Both the position numbers and the translations under genes were made by a program. DNA of 11,019 nt from Akkermansiaceae bacterium (GTDB taxonomy: Bacteria; Verrucomicrobiota; Verrucomicrobiia; Verrucomicrobiales; Akkermansiaceae): the NCBI GenBank assembly GCA_025457805.1, contig JALOTR010000030.1, positions 1-11,019 of the forward strand. Reading direction: 5' to 3'. The notes below the pieces were generated by a model. The model did not search any database. It saw only the letters and a list, made by a program, of their open reading frames with translations, and was not told the DNA's origin. Positions 1 through 6,555 of the stretch are shown piece by piece (the stretch's first letter is position 1; each line of letters starts with the position of its first letter).

Positions 1-987
1 AGTGAGGCAGAGCACTGCGGGAATGGCGGAGGTCATGTGCAAGCTGGCCAGCAGTCCGCCGGCTGCGAGGGTGAAACCTACGATGGCAGGGATCCGCCGC
101 GATATGATAACTCCGTGTTTTTGATAGAAGAAATCCACCAACCATCCCGAGAACCAGTTGCCGGCAGCACCGCCAAGCAGGGGTAGGGCGGCGAGCCATC
201 CGGCATCACTCGCGGTCAACCCGTAGGTTTTCTTCACGTGAATGAAGAGCCAGGAAAGACAGAAAAAGAAGGTGAAATTGCTGCAGAAATACTGCGCCAT
301 GAGAAGCAACACATTCCGATCGCGAATCATCATCATGAATCCGGGTGGACGATTGGCGGCGTTGTGATTCGGCTTTTGCCTGCCTTCCATGATGGTTGCC
401 AACTCTTCTTTCCGGATGCGGGGATGTTGCTCGGGTGTATCGCGGAAGAACCACCACCACATCGCTGCAAAGCCGATGCCCGAAACTCCGAGAAAGACGA
501 AGGCACCGCGCCAGCCGGCGGCATCAATGAGCCACACCATCATCGGCAGCGCCAAGGCCCCGCCGAGACGTGAGGCGGAAAAGTTGATCCCGGTCACCAA
601 GCCGCGCTCGCGGGTGGGAAACCACGAGAACGCCGCACGCGCCATGCCGGGGAAGGCACCCGCTTCGCTGGCTCCGAAGACGAAGCGGATGACAAGCATG
701 GAGATGAAACCACTCCCAGCGGCGGTAATCGCGGTGAGCGCGGACCACAGCGCCACCACCCCGGCAAGCAGTCCGCGCGGGCCGAAGCGGTCGGCGAGGA
801 TACCCGACGGCGTCTGCGCCAACGCGTAGCCCAGCGTGAAGATCGAGAGGATCCAACCGAATTGTTTGTCGGTGAGATCCAGATCCGCCTTGATCACATC
901 TCCCGCCACCTGGATGCAGGTGCGGTCGATATAAAGCAGCAGGGCAATCAGAAAAGTTCCGACGACGACTAGGAAGCGGGTTGGCAT
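1..987 (-). CDS. MFS transporter, ACS (anion:cation symporter)-like, 3'-truncated
   Basis: Major facilitator superfamily permease, probably a proton- or sodium-coupled importer of a sugar acid or other small organic anion at the inner membrane. The visible 329 residues begin MPTRFLVVVG and run off the window edge, so about a quarter of a usual 420-440 aa ACS-family protein is missing. Seen: a hydrophobic TM1 ending in LLYIDRTCIQVAG, where the YIDR segment is typical of hexuronate/galactonate-type carriers. After TM2 comes the MFS loop motif GILADRFGPRG. Further hydrophobic helices follow, with a charged central loop around EQHPRIRKEELATIMEGRQK that separates the two six-helix halves. The ATG is the only good start before TM1, and no clear Shine-Dalgarno site precedes it. 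It lies 31 bp downstream of the cyclase gene on the same strand and is probably the last gene of that operon. Family is confident; the substrate is inferred only from context. Confidence 0.9.
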   Translation of the reverse strand, partial: MPTRFLVVVGTFLIALLLYIDRTCIQVAGDVIKADLDLTDKQFGWILSIFTLGYALAQTPSGILADRFGPRGLLAGVVALWSALTAITAAGSGFISMLVIRFVFGASEAGAFPGMARAAFSWFPTRERGLVTGINFSASRLGGALALPMMVWLIDAAGWRGAFVFLGVSGIGFAAMWWWFFRDTPEQHPRIRKEELATIMEGRQKPNHNAANRPPGFMMMIRDRNVLLLMAQYFCSNFTFFFCLSWLFIHVKKTYGLTASDAGWLAALPLLGGAAGNWFSGWLVDFFYQKHGVIISRRIPAIVGFTLAAGGLLASLHMTSAIPAVLCLT

Positions 988-1018
988 GGGTTTCGGGCTA
1001 CGATGGAAGGTAATGCTA

Positions 1019-1663
1019 TCAGGTTTCCGGCCAGGCGAGCGCACGGCACGGGCTGCCGTCCCCGCCTTCGATGGGCAGGGGAAAGGCGGCGAAAAAACAG
1101 CGCTCGCCAGGAATGCGCTCGAGCCCGGTGAGACCTTCGATGATCGTAATGTGCGATCTTAACAGGATCTTGTGAATGTGGGTGACTTCTTCCAATTGAT
1201 TCACATCCGCGATCGAAGGTGGCTCCACACCGAGGATGCGGACACCCCGCTCAACGCACCAAAGAGCAAGGGATTCCGAAATGCGTGGCAATCCGTCCCG
1301 ATAAAGTGCCGGGTCCTCTTGGTGGGCACTCCATCCGGTGTGGAGAAGCAATGATTCGCCTCGCTTGAATCGATGGGCGATCTCGCCGAGGTCATCCGTA
1401 GTGATCCATGTGGCTGGAGAAATTCCGGTAAGCCTAACAACCCATGCGGGACCCATGCAGCGCTCCAGTGGCACCTTGTCGATCGTTTCCTCTCCGGCAC
1501 CGAAGTGAGTCTGGGCGTCCATGTGCGTGCCAGCATGGGAATAGAGATGCAGGGTGCGTGCGTTCCAGCCGTCAGTGGCCAGACTGCGGCTTTCTTCATA
1601 ATCCACTCCGCGCATGCCCTTGCGGAGTGGCAGGGTCAGGTCGATGGCATCGGCAGGATTCAT
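1019..1663 (-). CDS. Cyclase-family metal-dependent hydrolase (kynurenine formamidase-like)
   Basis: Member of the cyclase family (Pfam PF04199), metal-dependent hydrolases that include kynurenine formamidase, isatin hydrolase and polyketide cyclase-like proteins. They usually open an amide, lactam or lactone. The metal-binding signature HxGTHxD...H is intact as H43-A-G-T-H47-M-D49-A-Q-T-H53, with Gln where most members have Pro. The C-terminal half shows the family pattern: EPPSIAD near 150, [15 protein letters not shown], and [17 protein letters not shown] at the end. Its 214 aa is normal for the family. There is no signal peptide, so it is cytoplasmic. The ATG overlaps the stop of the upstream dehydrogenase gene (ATGA, 1663-1660), indicating translational coupling. 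Nothing tryptophan-related is nearby, so a true kynurenine formamidase is unlikely. With a dehydrogenase and an organic-anion carrier it more likely hydrolyses a lactone or amide intermediate; the substrate is unknown. Confidence 0.88.
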   Translation of the reverse strand: MNPADAIDLTLPLRKGMRGVDYEESRSLATDGWNARTLHLYSHAGTHMDAQTHFGAGEETIDKVPLERCMGPAWVVRLTGISPATWITTDDLGEIAHRFKRGESLLLHTGWSAHQEDPALYRDGLPRISESLALWCVERGVRILGVEPPSIADVNQLEEVTHIHKILLRSHITIIEGLTGLERIPGERCFFAAFPLPIEGGDGSPCRALAWPET

Positions 1664-2733
1664 AGCTCGGCAAGAATTGCATTCGTCATGGCGATGGTGC
1701 CGAGTTTGCCCCCCATGTCGGGTGTGCGTTTGGCTGGATCCGCGAGAGTCCGGGATACGGCTGCCTCAATGCGGGAGGCCGGATCCGCGAGGCCGAGCCA
1801 ATCGAGCATCATCGCGGCGGAGAGAATCATGGCCACGGGATTGGCGATGTTTTTCCCGGCGATGTCAGGGGCGGTGCCGTGCGACGGTTGGAAGACTCCG
1901 AAGCGGTCGCCGATGTCGCCGGACGGGGCCATCCCCATGCCGCCGACGATGCCGGCGGCGAGGTCGCTCAGGATGTCACCAAACATGTTTTCGGTAACGA
2001 TCACATCATAAACATCCGGTTTGCGGACCATGAAGAGCGCCATCGCATCCACATAAACATGCTCGCGCGCCACATCGGGGAACTCCTCACCGATTTCCTC
2101 GAAGATTTTTCGGAAGAAGACCATCGATGGGAGAACGTTCGCCTTGTCCACGAGCGTGCATCTTTTCCGGCGTCGGCGGGCGAGTTCGAAAGCACGGCGG
2201 CAGACGCGCTCGGCTCCTTTGCGGGTGATGCGCAGCACGTCGCGGCTTTCCTGTCCTTCGGAATCTTGCTGGTGAAGACGCGCGGAAAAAAGCCCCTCGG
2301 TGCTTTCGCGAACCAGGATGAAATCGATCGGGCGTGATTCGCCATAGCCCTTCAGCGGCGAGTCCTCCGGGTGATAGAGTTTGATCGGCCGCAGTCCGGC
2401 ATAGAGATCGAAGCGTTCGCGCAGATCGATCTGCGGGGTCATCTCACGACCATCCGGCCAGCGGACTTCGGGCAGTCCCATGGCACCGAGGAGCATGGCA
2501 TCCGCCCGGCCCGCAGCCGTCAGCGCCTCTTCGGGCAACGGGTTGCCATGACGCAGATACGCTCCAGCACCGACATCGAGCGTCTCGAATTCGAAGCGCA
2601 GGGTGGAATCTGAAGCTGCAAGCGCATTGAGCAAGCGGACAGCCTCTTCGGCAACTTCGGGCCCAATTCCGTCACCTGGCATCACGGCAATGTGAAACGG
2701 CTTCGGGGTCTGCGCGCTTGGGTCCGGCAACAT
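1660..2733 (-). CDS. Isocitrate/isopropylmalate dehydrogenase-family enzyme with catalytic Tyr replaced by Phe
   Basis: NAD(P)-dependent beta-decarboxylating dehydrogenase fold (LeuB / tartrate / D-malate dehydrogenase family), cytoplasmic, 357 aa, as usual for the family. Seen: N-terminal [12 protein letters not shown] (17-27); substrate-binding Arg R105, R115 (LRP) and R142 (VREST); K197 in DKANV; metal-binding D229, D253 and D257 ([12 protein letters not shown]); nucleotide-binding [15 protein letters not shown] (285-299). The residue matching the catalytic Tyr of Thermus IPMDH (Tyr139) is F149, in REST-EGLF. The usual IPMDH specificity segment (PETGLLSLR) reads MTPQIDLR here, and the downstream genes are a cyclase and a transporter, so a leucine-biosynthetic role is unlikely. 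Oxidation of a malate- or tartrate-like hydroxy acid is more plausible (inference). The ATG at 2733 directly follows an in-frame TGA two codon positions upstream, so no longer version exists. It is the first gene of the minus-strand operon, divergent from the DUF1080 gene. Confidence 0.87.
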   Translation of the reverse strand: MLPDPSAQTPKPFHIAVMPGDGIGPEVAEEAVRLLNALAASDSTLRFEFETLDVGAGAYLRHGNPLPEEALTAAGRADAMLLGAMGLPEVRWPDGREMTPQIDLRERFDLYAGLRPIKLYHPEDSPLKGYGESRPIDFILVRESTEGLFSARLHQQDSEGQESRDVLRITRKGAERVCRRAFELARRRRKRCTLVDKANVLPSMVFFRKIFEEIGEEFPDVAREHVYVDAMALFMVRKPDVYDVIVTENMFGDILSDLAAGIVGGMGMAPSGDIGDRFGVFQPSHGTAPDIAGKNIANPVAMILSAAMMLDWLGLADPASRIEAAVSRTLADPAKRTPDMGGKLGTIAMTNAILAEL

Positions 2734-2868
2734 TCATTTGGAAATGTCCGCATTCTGGCAAGTTTACCAGTTTCCATGGGACTATCTTCGGTAAAATGTT
2801 GGCGAATCAAACATCCTCTTTGGCTAGGCGAAAGACTAAAAATGACAGCTCGGATTTCCACTAACAGT
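2734..2868. promoter_or_regulatory. Divergent intergenic region with a spaced inverted repeat
   Basis: These 135 bp separate the divergent dehydrogenase and DUF1080 genes, so the promoters of both operons should lie here. I see no convincing -35/-10 pair on either strand. The clearest structure is an exact 6-bp inverted repeat, TTTACC at 2763-2768 and GGTAAA at 2790-2795, separated by 21 nt (about 27 bp centre to centre). This spacing would suit a dimeric or looped regulator site, but it may be chance. An open frame runs from 2692 through this region into the DUF1080 gene; I treat that part as untranslated because the signal peptide starts at 2869. Confidence 0.45.
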
Positions 2869-3774
2869 ATGAAATATTGGCTTCTCCTGATTTGTGCTGG
2901 GGTGGCGATGCTGGGCAAGGGGGGCGCTGCCGAGTGGACGGACTTGCTCGACGAGCGGCTCACACGTTGGGAGGTGTTCACTGGCGTGCCACATCCGTCG
3001 GTTGAGATTCCAGGTCATCCCGCACCACTCAGCGCGAAACCCGGGGATGGCAAACCATTCGGGCCGGGGGATCCGCTCAAGGTGTTCACGGTGCGGATGG
3101 AAGAGGGTGAACCGGTTCTACACGTGACTGGCCAGATCTTTGCCGGACTATCAACTCTCGAAGAGTTTGGAAACTATCATCTCACGATGGATTTCCGCTG
3201 GGGTGAGCGCAAGTGGCCGCCCCGCGAGGAGGCGAAACGGGATAGCGGTCTGTTGTATCATTGCACCGGACCACACGGGGCGTTTTGGAATGTTTGGATG
3301 CGTTCGCTCGAATTCCAGATCCAGGAAGGAGACTGCGGCGACTTCATCCCTCTCGCCGGGACTGCGGCAAACATCCGGGTGAGGACTTTTGACAATGGCG
3401 AGCGGCCTGTTTTCTCACCAGACGCGCCGCTGCATGCATTCACTGGATATACCCGGCATTCACCATCGAAGGAATCGCCGCATGGCGAGTGGAACAAGCT
3501 GGAACTCTATACCTTGGGAACCACATCGGTGTTTGTGGTCAATGGCACTCCGAACATGGTGTTGTTTGATGCCCGCGTGAGACGTGATGATGGGAATGGT
3601 CATGATCCTTTGGTGAAAGGCAAAATTCAGCTTCAATCCGAAGCGGCTGAGGCATATTACCGGAGGATCAGGATCCGCAAGATTGACAAGTTCCCCGTTG
3701 AGTTGACCGATCTGACCACACGACCCACAGCCGAGCCCATCCGTTTTGTCCCTGTAGAAAAGAAAGAACCGTGA
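2869..3774 (+). CDS. Exported DUF1080 (3-keto-disaccharide hydrolase family) protein
   Basis: DUF1080 proteins have a concanavalin-like jelly-roll fold; characterised members act on 3-keto-glycosides. The predicted product is 301 aa. I chose the ATG at 2869 because it gives a clean Sec signal peptide, MKYWLLLICAGVAMLGKGGAA, before mature EWTDLL. The frame is open further upstream to 2692, but that would put about 60 atypical residues before the signal. Family hallmarks seen: YHLTMDFRWGE (103-113), DSGLLYH (125-131), SLEFQIQEGDCGDF (146-159), the WNKLELYTLGTTSVFVVNG strand pair (208-226) and the closing GKIQLQSEAAEAYYRRIRIRKI (251-272). It is the first gene of a three-gene operon; its TGA overlaps the GTG of the sulfatase gene (GTGA, 3771-3774). 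An exported location fits the signals of the two partner proteins. A non-catalytic sugar-binding role cannot be excluded. Confidence 0.88.
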   Translation: MKYWLLLICAGVAMLGKGGAAEWTDLLDERLTRWEVFTGVPHPSVEIPGHPAPLSAKPGDGKPFGPGDPLKVFTVRMEEGEPVLHVTGQIFAGLSTLEEFGNYHLTMDFRWGERKWPPREEAKRDSGLLYHCTGPHGAFWNVWMRSLEFQIQEGDCGDFIPLAGTAANIRVRTFDNGERPVFSPDAPLHAFTGYTRHSPSKESPHGEWNKLELYTLGTTSVFVVNGTPNMVLFDARVRRDDGNGHDPLVKGKIQLQSEAAEAYYRRIRIRKIDKFPVELTDLTTRPTAEPIRFVPVEKKEP

Positions 3775-5165
3775 GACTTCAATTTGCTGTTATCTTTGCC
3801 TTGGTATGCACGCAGTTGTCAGCTGCGCCCAAGCCGCCCAACCTGATCTTCGTGCTGGCTGATGACCTTGGCTATGGAGAACTTGGCTGTTATGGACAAA
3901 AGGAAATCCTTACGCCGCAACTCGATCGCATGGCGGCCGAGGGCATGCGTTTCACGAGGTTCTATTCCGGTGCGACGGTTTGTGCTCCTTCGCGCTCGGT
4001 TTTGTTAACTGGAAAGCACCAGGGCCACACCAAGGTCCGGGGAAATTTTCCGAATCCAGAGTCCGCAATCGGCGCACTTGGGGCGAACGATCACACCTTC
4101 GCCATGGCCCTGAAATCCGCAGGCTACACCAATGCGGTTTTCGGAAAATGGGGATTGGGAAACACCGGCGAAGCTGCGGTGGGTCATCCTCTGCGCAAGG
4201 GCTTTGATGAATTCATGGGATTTCTCGGCCACTGGCATGCCCACAATCACTATCCGGATTACCTATGGCATGGTGAGGAACGGATCGCCCTTCCGCACAA
4301 GGTGGTTCCGGTGGGAGAACTCGGCGGAGGCATCACCGATGTCGGCCGGTTTTATGCCGATGATCTGTTAGCAGACCAAGGGCTCAGCTTCGTGGCACGC
4401 CATCAGGACCGGCCCTTCATGCTATTCTGGAGCCTGATCATTCCACATGCCAACAACGAGCGACAGTATGAAACAGGCGATGGCGCTGATGTGCCGGACT
4501 ACGGACCCTACGCATTGAAGGACTGGCCCAAGCAGGACAAGGGCCACGCCGCCATGATCACCCGCATGGATAGTTACATGGGGCGCTTGATGGATCAGTT
4601 GCGCTTGTTAGGCATCGCGGAGAACACGCTTGTTTTCTTCACCAGCGACAACGGCCCGCATGCGGAAAGCGGGCACAAGTTGGAGCGTTTCACACCCGCC
4701 GGCCCGCTCACCGGGCGCAAGCGGGATCTCACCGAAGGTGGCATCCGCGTGCCTGGAATCGCATGGTGGCCCGGGACGGTGAAAGCGGGAAGCACCACCG
4801 ATCACGTGGCCTACTTCGGCGATTGGTTTGCGACTGCCTGTGACCTTGCGGGAACGACAGTGCCGACCGGACTGGATTCTATCAGCTTCGCCCCCACGCT
4901 CAAAGGTCGGACAGAGGATCAGAAAGGACACGAGTTTCTCTTTTGGGAATTTCACGAAAAAGGCTATGATCAGGCAGCCCTCTATCAGGGTCGGTGGAAG
5001 GGGATTCGCAAAGGCAGCGTCAAGAACCCGCTTGCACTCTACGACCTCACAAATGATATCGCGGAGAAAAACGATATCGCAGCCAAGCATCCTGAAATCG
5101 TCTCGCGCATTGACACCTATCTGAAGTCCGCCCGCACTGAATCACCCCACTGGACCGTCAAATGA
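3771..5165 (+). CDS. Exported formylglycine-dependent sulfatase (arylsulfatase A-like, S1)
   Basis: Type I sulfatase that would remove sulfate esters from a carbohydrate in the periplasm or at the surface; 464 aa, normal length. Signal peptide about residues 1-19 (MRLQFAVIFALVCTQLSAA). Active site seen in order: D31 and D32 (VLADDLGYGELG) for calcium; signature C71-A-P73-S74-R75 followed by LLTGK, where C71 would be converted to formylglycine; K126 (FGKWGLG); H226 (IPHANN); D293-N294 (TSDNGPH); K317 in LTGRKRDLTEGGIRVP. All key positions are present, so it should be active, but it needs a maturation enzyme (FGE or anSME) that is not in the window. The start is GTG, overlapping the DUF1080 stop; no ATG precedes the signal in this frame, and only a weak purine stretch (GAAAGAA) lies upstream. 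It is coupled to the isomerase gene by an ATGA overlap. The S1 subfamily and sugar target cannot be read by eye. Confidence 0.94.
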   Translation: MRLQFAVIFALVCTQLSAAPKPPNLIFVLADDLGYGELGCYGQKEILTPQLDRMAAEGMRFTRFYSGATVCAPSRSVLLTGKHQGHTKVRGNFPNPESAIGALGANDHTFAMALKSAGYTNAVFGKWGLGNTGEAAVGHPLRKGFDEFMGFLGHWHAHNHYPDYLWHGEERIALPHKVVPVGELGGGITDVGRFYADDLLADQGLSFVARHQDRPFMLFWSLIIPHANNERQYETGDGADVPDYGPYALKDWPKQDKGHAAMITRMDSYMGRLMDQLRLLGIAENTLVFFTSDNGPHAESGHKLERFTPAGPLTGRKRDLTEGGIRVPGIAWWPGTVKAGSTTDHVAYFGDWFATACDLAGTTVPTGLDSISFAPTLKGRTEDQKGHEFLFWEFHEKGYDQAALYQGRWKGIRKGSVKNPLALYDLTNDIAEKNDIAAKHPEIVSRIDTYLKSARTESPHWTVK

Positions 5166-6157
5166 ACCCACTCATGAAAGAAGAATTCTCATCCGACCGT
5201 CGTCGTTTTCTGATGGGCGGCGCAGCATTGACCGGAGCACTTGCCATCGGTTCCAAGCTGGTGGCCCAAACACCGGAAGGTGCCGGGGAGAAGGAAGCTC
5301 CGGCCAAGTTCAGTCTTCGCTTCGCACCTCATCCCAACACCTTCAAGGCGCTTGCGGGAAATGATATCATCGATCAGATCCGCTTTGCCGCCGGGCAGGG
5401 GTTCACCGCGTGGGAGGACAACGGCCTGCCCAACCGACCACCGGAACTCCAGAAGAAGATCGGCGCAGCCTTGCGCGAGCATGGCATGACGATGGGTGTC
5501 TTTGTGGGCTACGGGAATTTCGACGAACCGGTATTTGTCAGATCCGATCACCCCAAGCGGGACGAGGTGCTGGCGAAAATGAAACAGGCGGTGGAAATCT
5601 GCAAACGCGTGGGTGCCAAGTGGTTTACGGTCGTTCCGGGTTCCGTGGATCAACAGCACAAAGATGGAAAATGGAATCAATATGGCGGTTCCCGTTTGCG
5701 GGAAGGCGTGCAGACTGCCAATGCAATCGACCTGCTCCGTCGCTGTGCGGAAATCCTCGAACCCGAAAACCTCGTGATGGTGCTGGAACCCCTCAACTGG
5801 GAAGCCAATCACGGCGGAGTGTTCCTCCGTTCCACCGATCAGGCTTACGCGCTTTGCAAGGCGGTCAATTCCCCTTCGTGCAAAATCCTCTATGATATGT
5901 ATCACGAGCAGATCACCGGAGGAAATATCATTTCCACCTTCGATCAATGCCGCAGCGAGATCGCCTATCTTCAAACTGGCGACAACCCCGGCCGCAAGGA
6001 ACCGGGCACCGGTGAGATGAACTATGCCAATATCTTCCGCCACATCGCCAAGGTTTCACGTGAGTTCGTCATCGGCATGGAGCACGGCAACTCCAAGCCG
6101 GGCAAGGAAGGCGAGGAGGCCTTGATCAAGGCATACCGGGATGTGGATCCAGGATGA
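5162..6157 (+). CDS. Tat-exported sugar isomerase/epimerase TIM barrel (hydroxypyruvate isomerase-like)
   Basis: Xylose-isomerase-like TIM barrel of the hydroxypyruvate isomerase / sugar phosphate isomerase family; 331 aa including a leader. The N-terminus has a twin-arginine signal, D-R13-R14-R15-F-L followed by the hydrophobic MGGAALTGALAIGSKLVAQ, so the folded, metal-loaded protein should be exported. All four metal ligands are visible: E209 (VLEPLNW), D245 (LYDMYHEQ, with H248), Q271 (YLQTGDNPGR) and E307 (GMEHGN). The hallmark PGRKEPGTGEMNY (276-288) closely matches Hyi proteins. The ATG overlaps the sulfatase stop (ATGA, 5162-5165); M5 at 5174 is an alternative start that keeps the Tat motif. 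True hydroxypyruvate isomerases are cytoplasmic, so an extracytoplasmic sugar isomerase, epimerase or hydratase-type reaction is more likely (inference). It is the last gene of the operon. Confidence 0.9.
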   Translation: MNPLMKEEFSSDRRRFLMGGAALTGALAIGSKLVAQTPEGAGEKEAPAKFSLRFAPHPNTFKALAGNDIIDQIRFAAGQGFTAWEDNGLPNRPPELQKKIGAALREHGMTMGVFVGYGNFDEPVFVRSDHPKRDEVLAKMKQAVEICKRVGAKWFTVVPGSVDQQHKDGKWNQYGGSRLREGVQTANAIDLLRRCAEILEPENLVMVLEPLNWEANHGGVFLRSTDQAYALCKAVNSPSCKILYDMYHEQITGGNIISTFDQCRSEIAYLQTGDNPGRKEPGTGEMNYANIFRHIAKVSREFVIGMEHGNSKPGKEGEEALIKAYRDVDPG

Positions 6158-6244
6158 TCCTGCGCTCGTGACTGGTCCTTTTACACAACTCGACCGGAAC
6201 GTTGCGACGAAAAGGGTTATCCGGTCGCGGAGCGACCATTGATG

Positions 6245-6268
6245 GTAGCCGGGCGTTTCAACGCCCGG
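6245..6268 (+). repeat. REP-like palindrome with GTAG head (copy 1)
   Basis: The tetranucleotide GTAG (6245-6248) sits immediately 5' of a perfect 8-bp stem, CCGGGCGT / ACGCCCGG, with loop TTCA (6249-6268). A GTAG head next to a hairpin is the defining layout of REP sequences mobilised by REP-associated tyrosine transposases (RAYT). It is inverted relative to copy 2 at 6384-6407. No transposase gene is in the window. Confidence 0.75.
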
Positions 6269-6289
6269 GACATGTCACACATTTTCTTC

Positions 6290-6304
6290 CGTCGCAGCGC
6301 GACG
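6290..6304. repeat. Short hairpin CGTCGC-AGC-GCGACG
   Basis: A perfect 6-bp stem with 3-nt loop. Same stem as 6347-6361 and 6416-6430; the related GGTCGC-GGA-GCGACC lies at 6223-6237. The stem is constant while the loop varies. It is preceded by CACACATTTTC, as is the copy at 6347. Confidence 0.7.
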
Positions 6305-6336
6305 TTTGAACGTGTTGGATGAGGTTGCTATGCACA

Positions 6337-6370
6337 CATTTTCAAGCGTCGCCCTGCGACGCGGAAAATG
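6337..6370. repeat. Extended imperfect palindrome around a CGTCGC hairpin
   Basis: The core CGTCGC-CCT-GCGACG (6347-6361) is flanked by CATTTTC (6337-6343) and its exact complement GAAAATG (6364-6370). The result is a 34-nt imperfect palindrome with outer 7-bp and inner 6-bp arms and a small internal bulge (3 nt against 2 nt). Confidence 0.65.
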
Positions 6371-6383
6371 GTTCGGATCACGC

Positions 6384-6407
6384 CCGTGGGTTGAAACCCA
6401 CGGCTAC
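6384..6407 (-). repeat. REP-like palindrome with GTAG head (copy 2, inverted)
   Basis: Read on the minus strand this is GTAG (6407-6404) followed by the stem CCGTGGGT / ACCCACGG with the same TTCA loop. Compared with copy 1, two stem positions differ on each arm, and each change is matched by its partner, so pairing is kept. The 11-nt TGATGGTAGCC context is shared by both copies. Confidence 0.75.
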
Positions 6408-6415
6408 CATCATTC

Positions 6416-6430
6416 CGTCGCGCTGCGACG
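6416..6430. repeat. Short hairpin CGTCGC-GCT-GCGACG
   Basis: A perfect 6-bp stem with 3-nt loop. On the minus strand it precedes REP copy 2, as 6223-6237 precedes copy 1, so it is the upstream half of the second inverted unit. Its right half also begins the 26-nt direct repeat ending at 6447. Confidence 0.7.
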
Positions 6431-6555
6431 AAGAGAGCTATCCGGTCCCAGCGGGTACGACATCGCCTGTGCGGGAAGTGGGAGCGCCAACTTCTTCCCC
6501 AGCGGTGATGAAATTTCCGTGCAGTTTCCAAAGAAAGCACCGTGCTGAAACCCAT

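Larger units (their letters stand above)
6201..6447. repeat. Composite REP/BIME-like repeat cluster
   Basis: The cluster contains two inverted units, each a GTCGC-type hairpin followed about 5 nt later by TGATG-GTAG and a second hairpin. Unit 1 is 6223-6268 on the plus strand; unit 2 is 6384-6430 on the minus strand. Two further GTCGC hairpins lie between them (6290-6304, 6347-6361). A 26-nt direct repeat, starting GTTGCGACGAAAAG at 6201 and GCTGCGACGAAGAG at 6422 and ending TATCCGGTC, matches at 22 of 26 positions and marks the two ends. Its location between convergent genes is typical of bacterial interspersed mosaic elements. Confidence 0.8.
6158..6555. other. Non-coding gap between convergent operons, filled with short palindromes
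   Basis: This 398-bp gap lies between the ends of the isomerase gene (plus strand) and the first GH43 gene (minus strand). Three overlapping open frames of 75-85 codons span it, but they resemble no known protein, have no start-site support and translate the palindromes themselves, so I do not call genes. About 6200-6447 is packed with inverted and direct repeats, listed separately. I see no classic GC hairpin plus T-run terminator; the palindromes may serve as transcript-end structures for both operons. Confidence 0.75.

Noticed and set aside
1660..2733. Annotation as leuB (leucine biosynthesis)
   Set aside because: The specificity segment and catalytic Tyr differ from true isopropylmalate dehydrogenases, and no leuA/C/D genes are next to it.
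2692..2868. Upstream 59-codon extension of the DUF1080 gene
   Set aside because: The extension overlaps the start of the divergent dehydrogenase gene and would bury the signal peptide; the ATG at 2869 gives a normal exported protein.
5189..6043. 284-codon open frame on the minus strand
   Set aside because: Antisense to the isomerase gene, which has complete catalytic motifs and operon overlaps; the shadow has none.
6201..6447. CRISPR array
   Set aside because: Repeats are in mixed orientation with irregular spacing and no uniform spacers; they fit REP-like elements instead.
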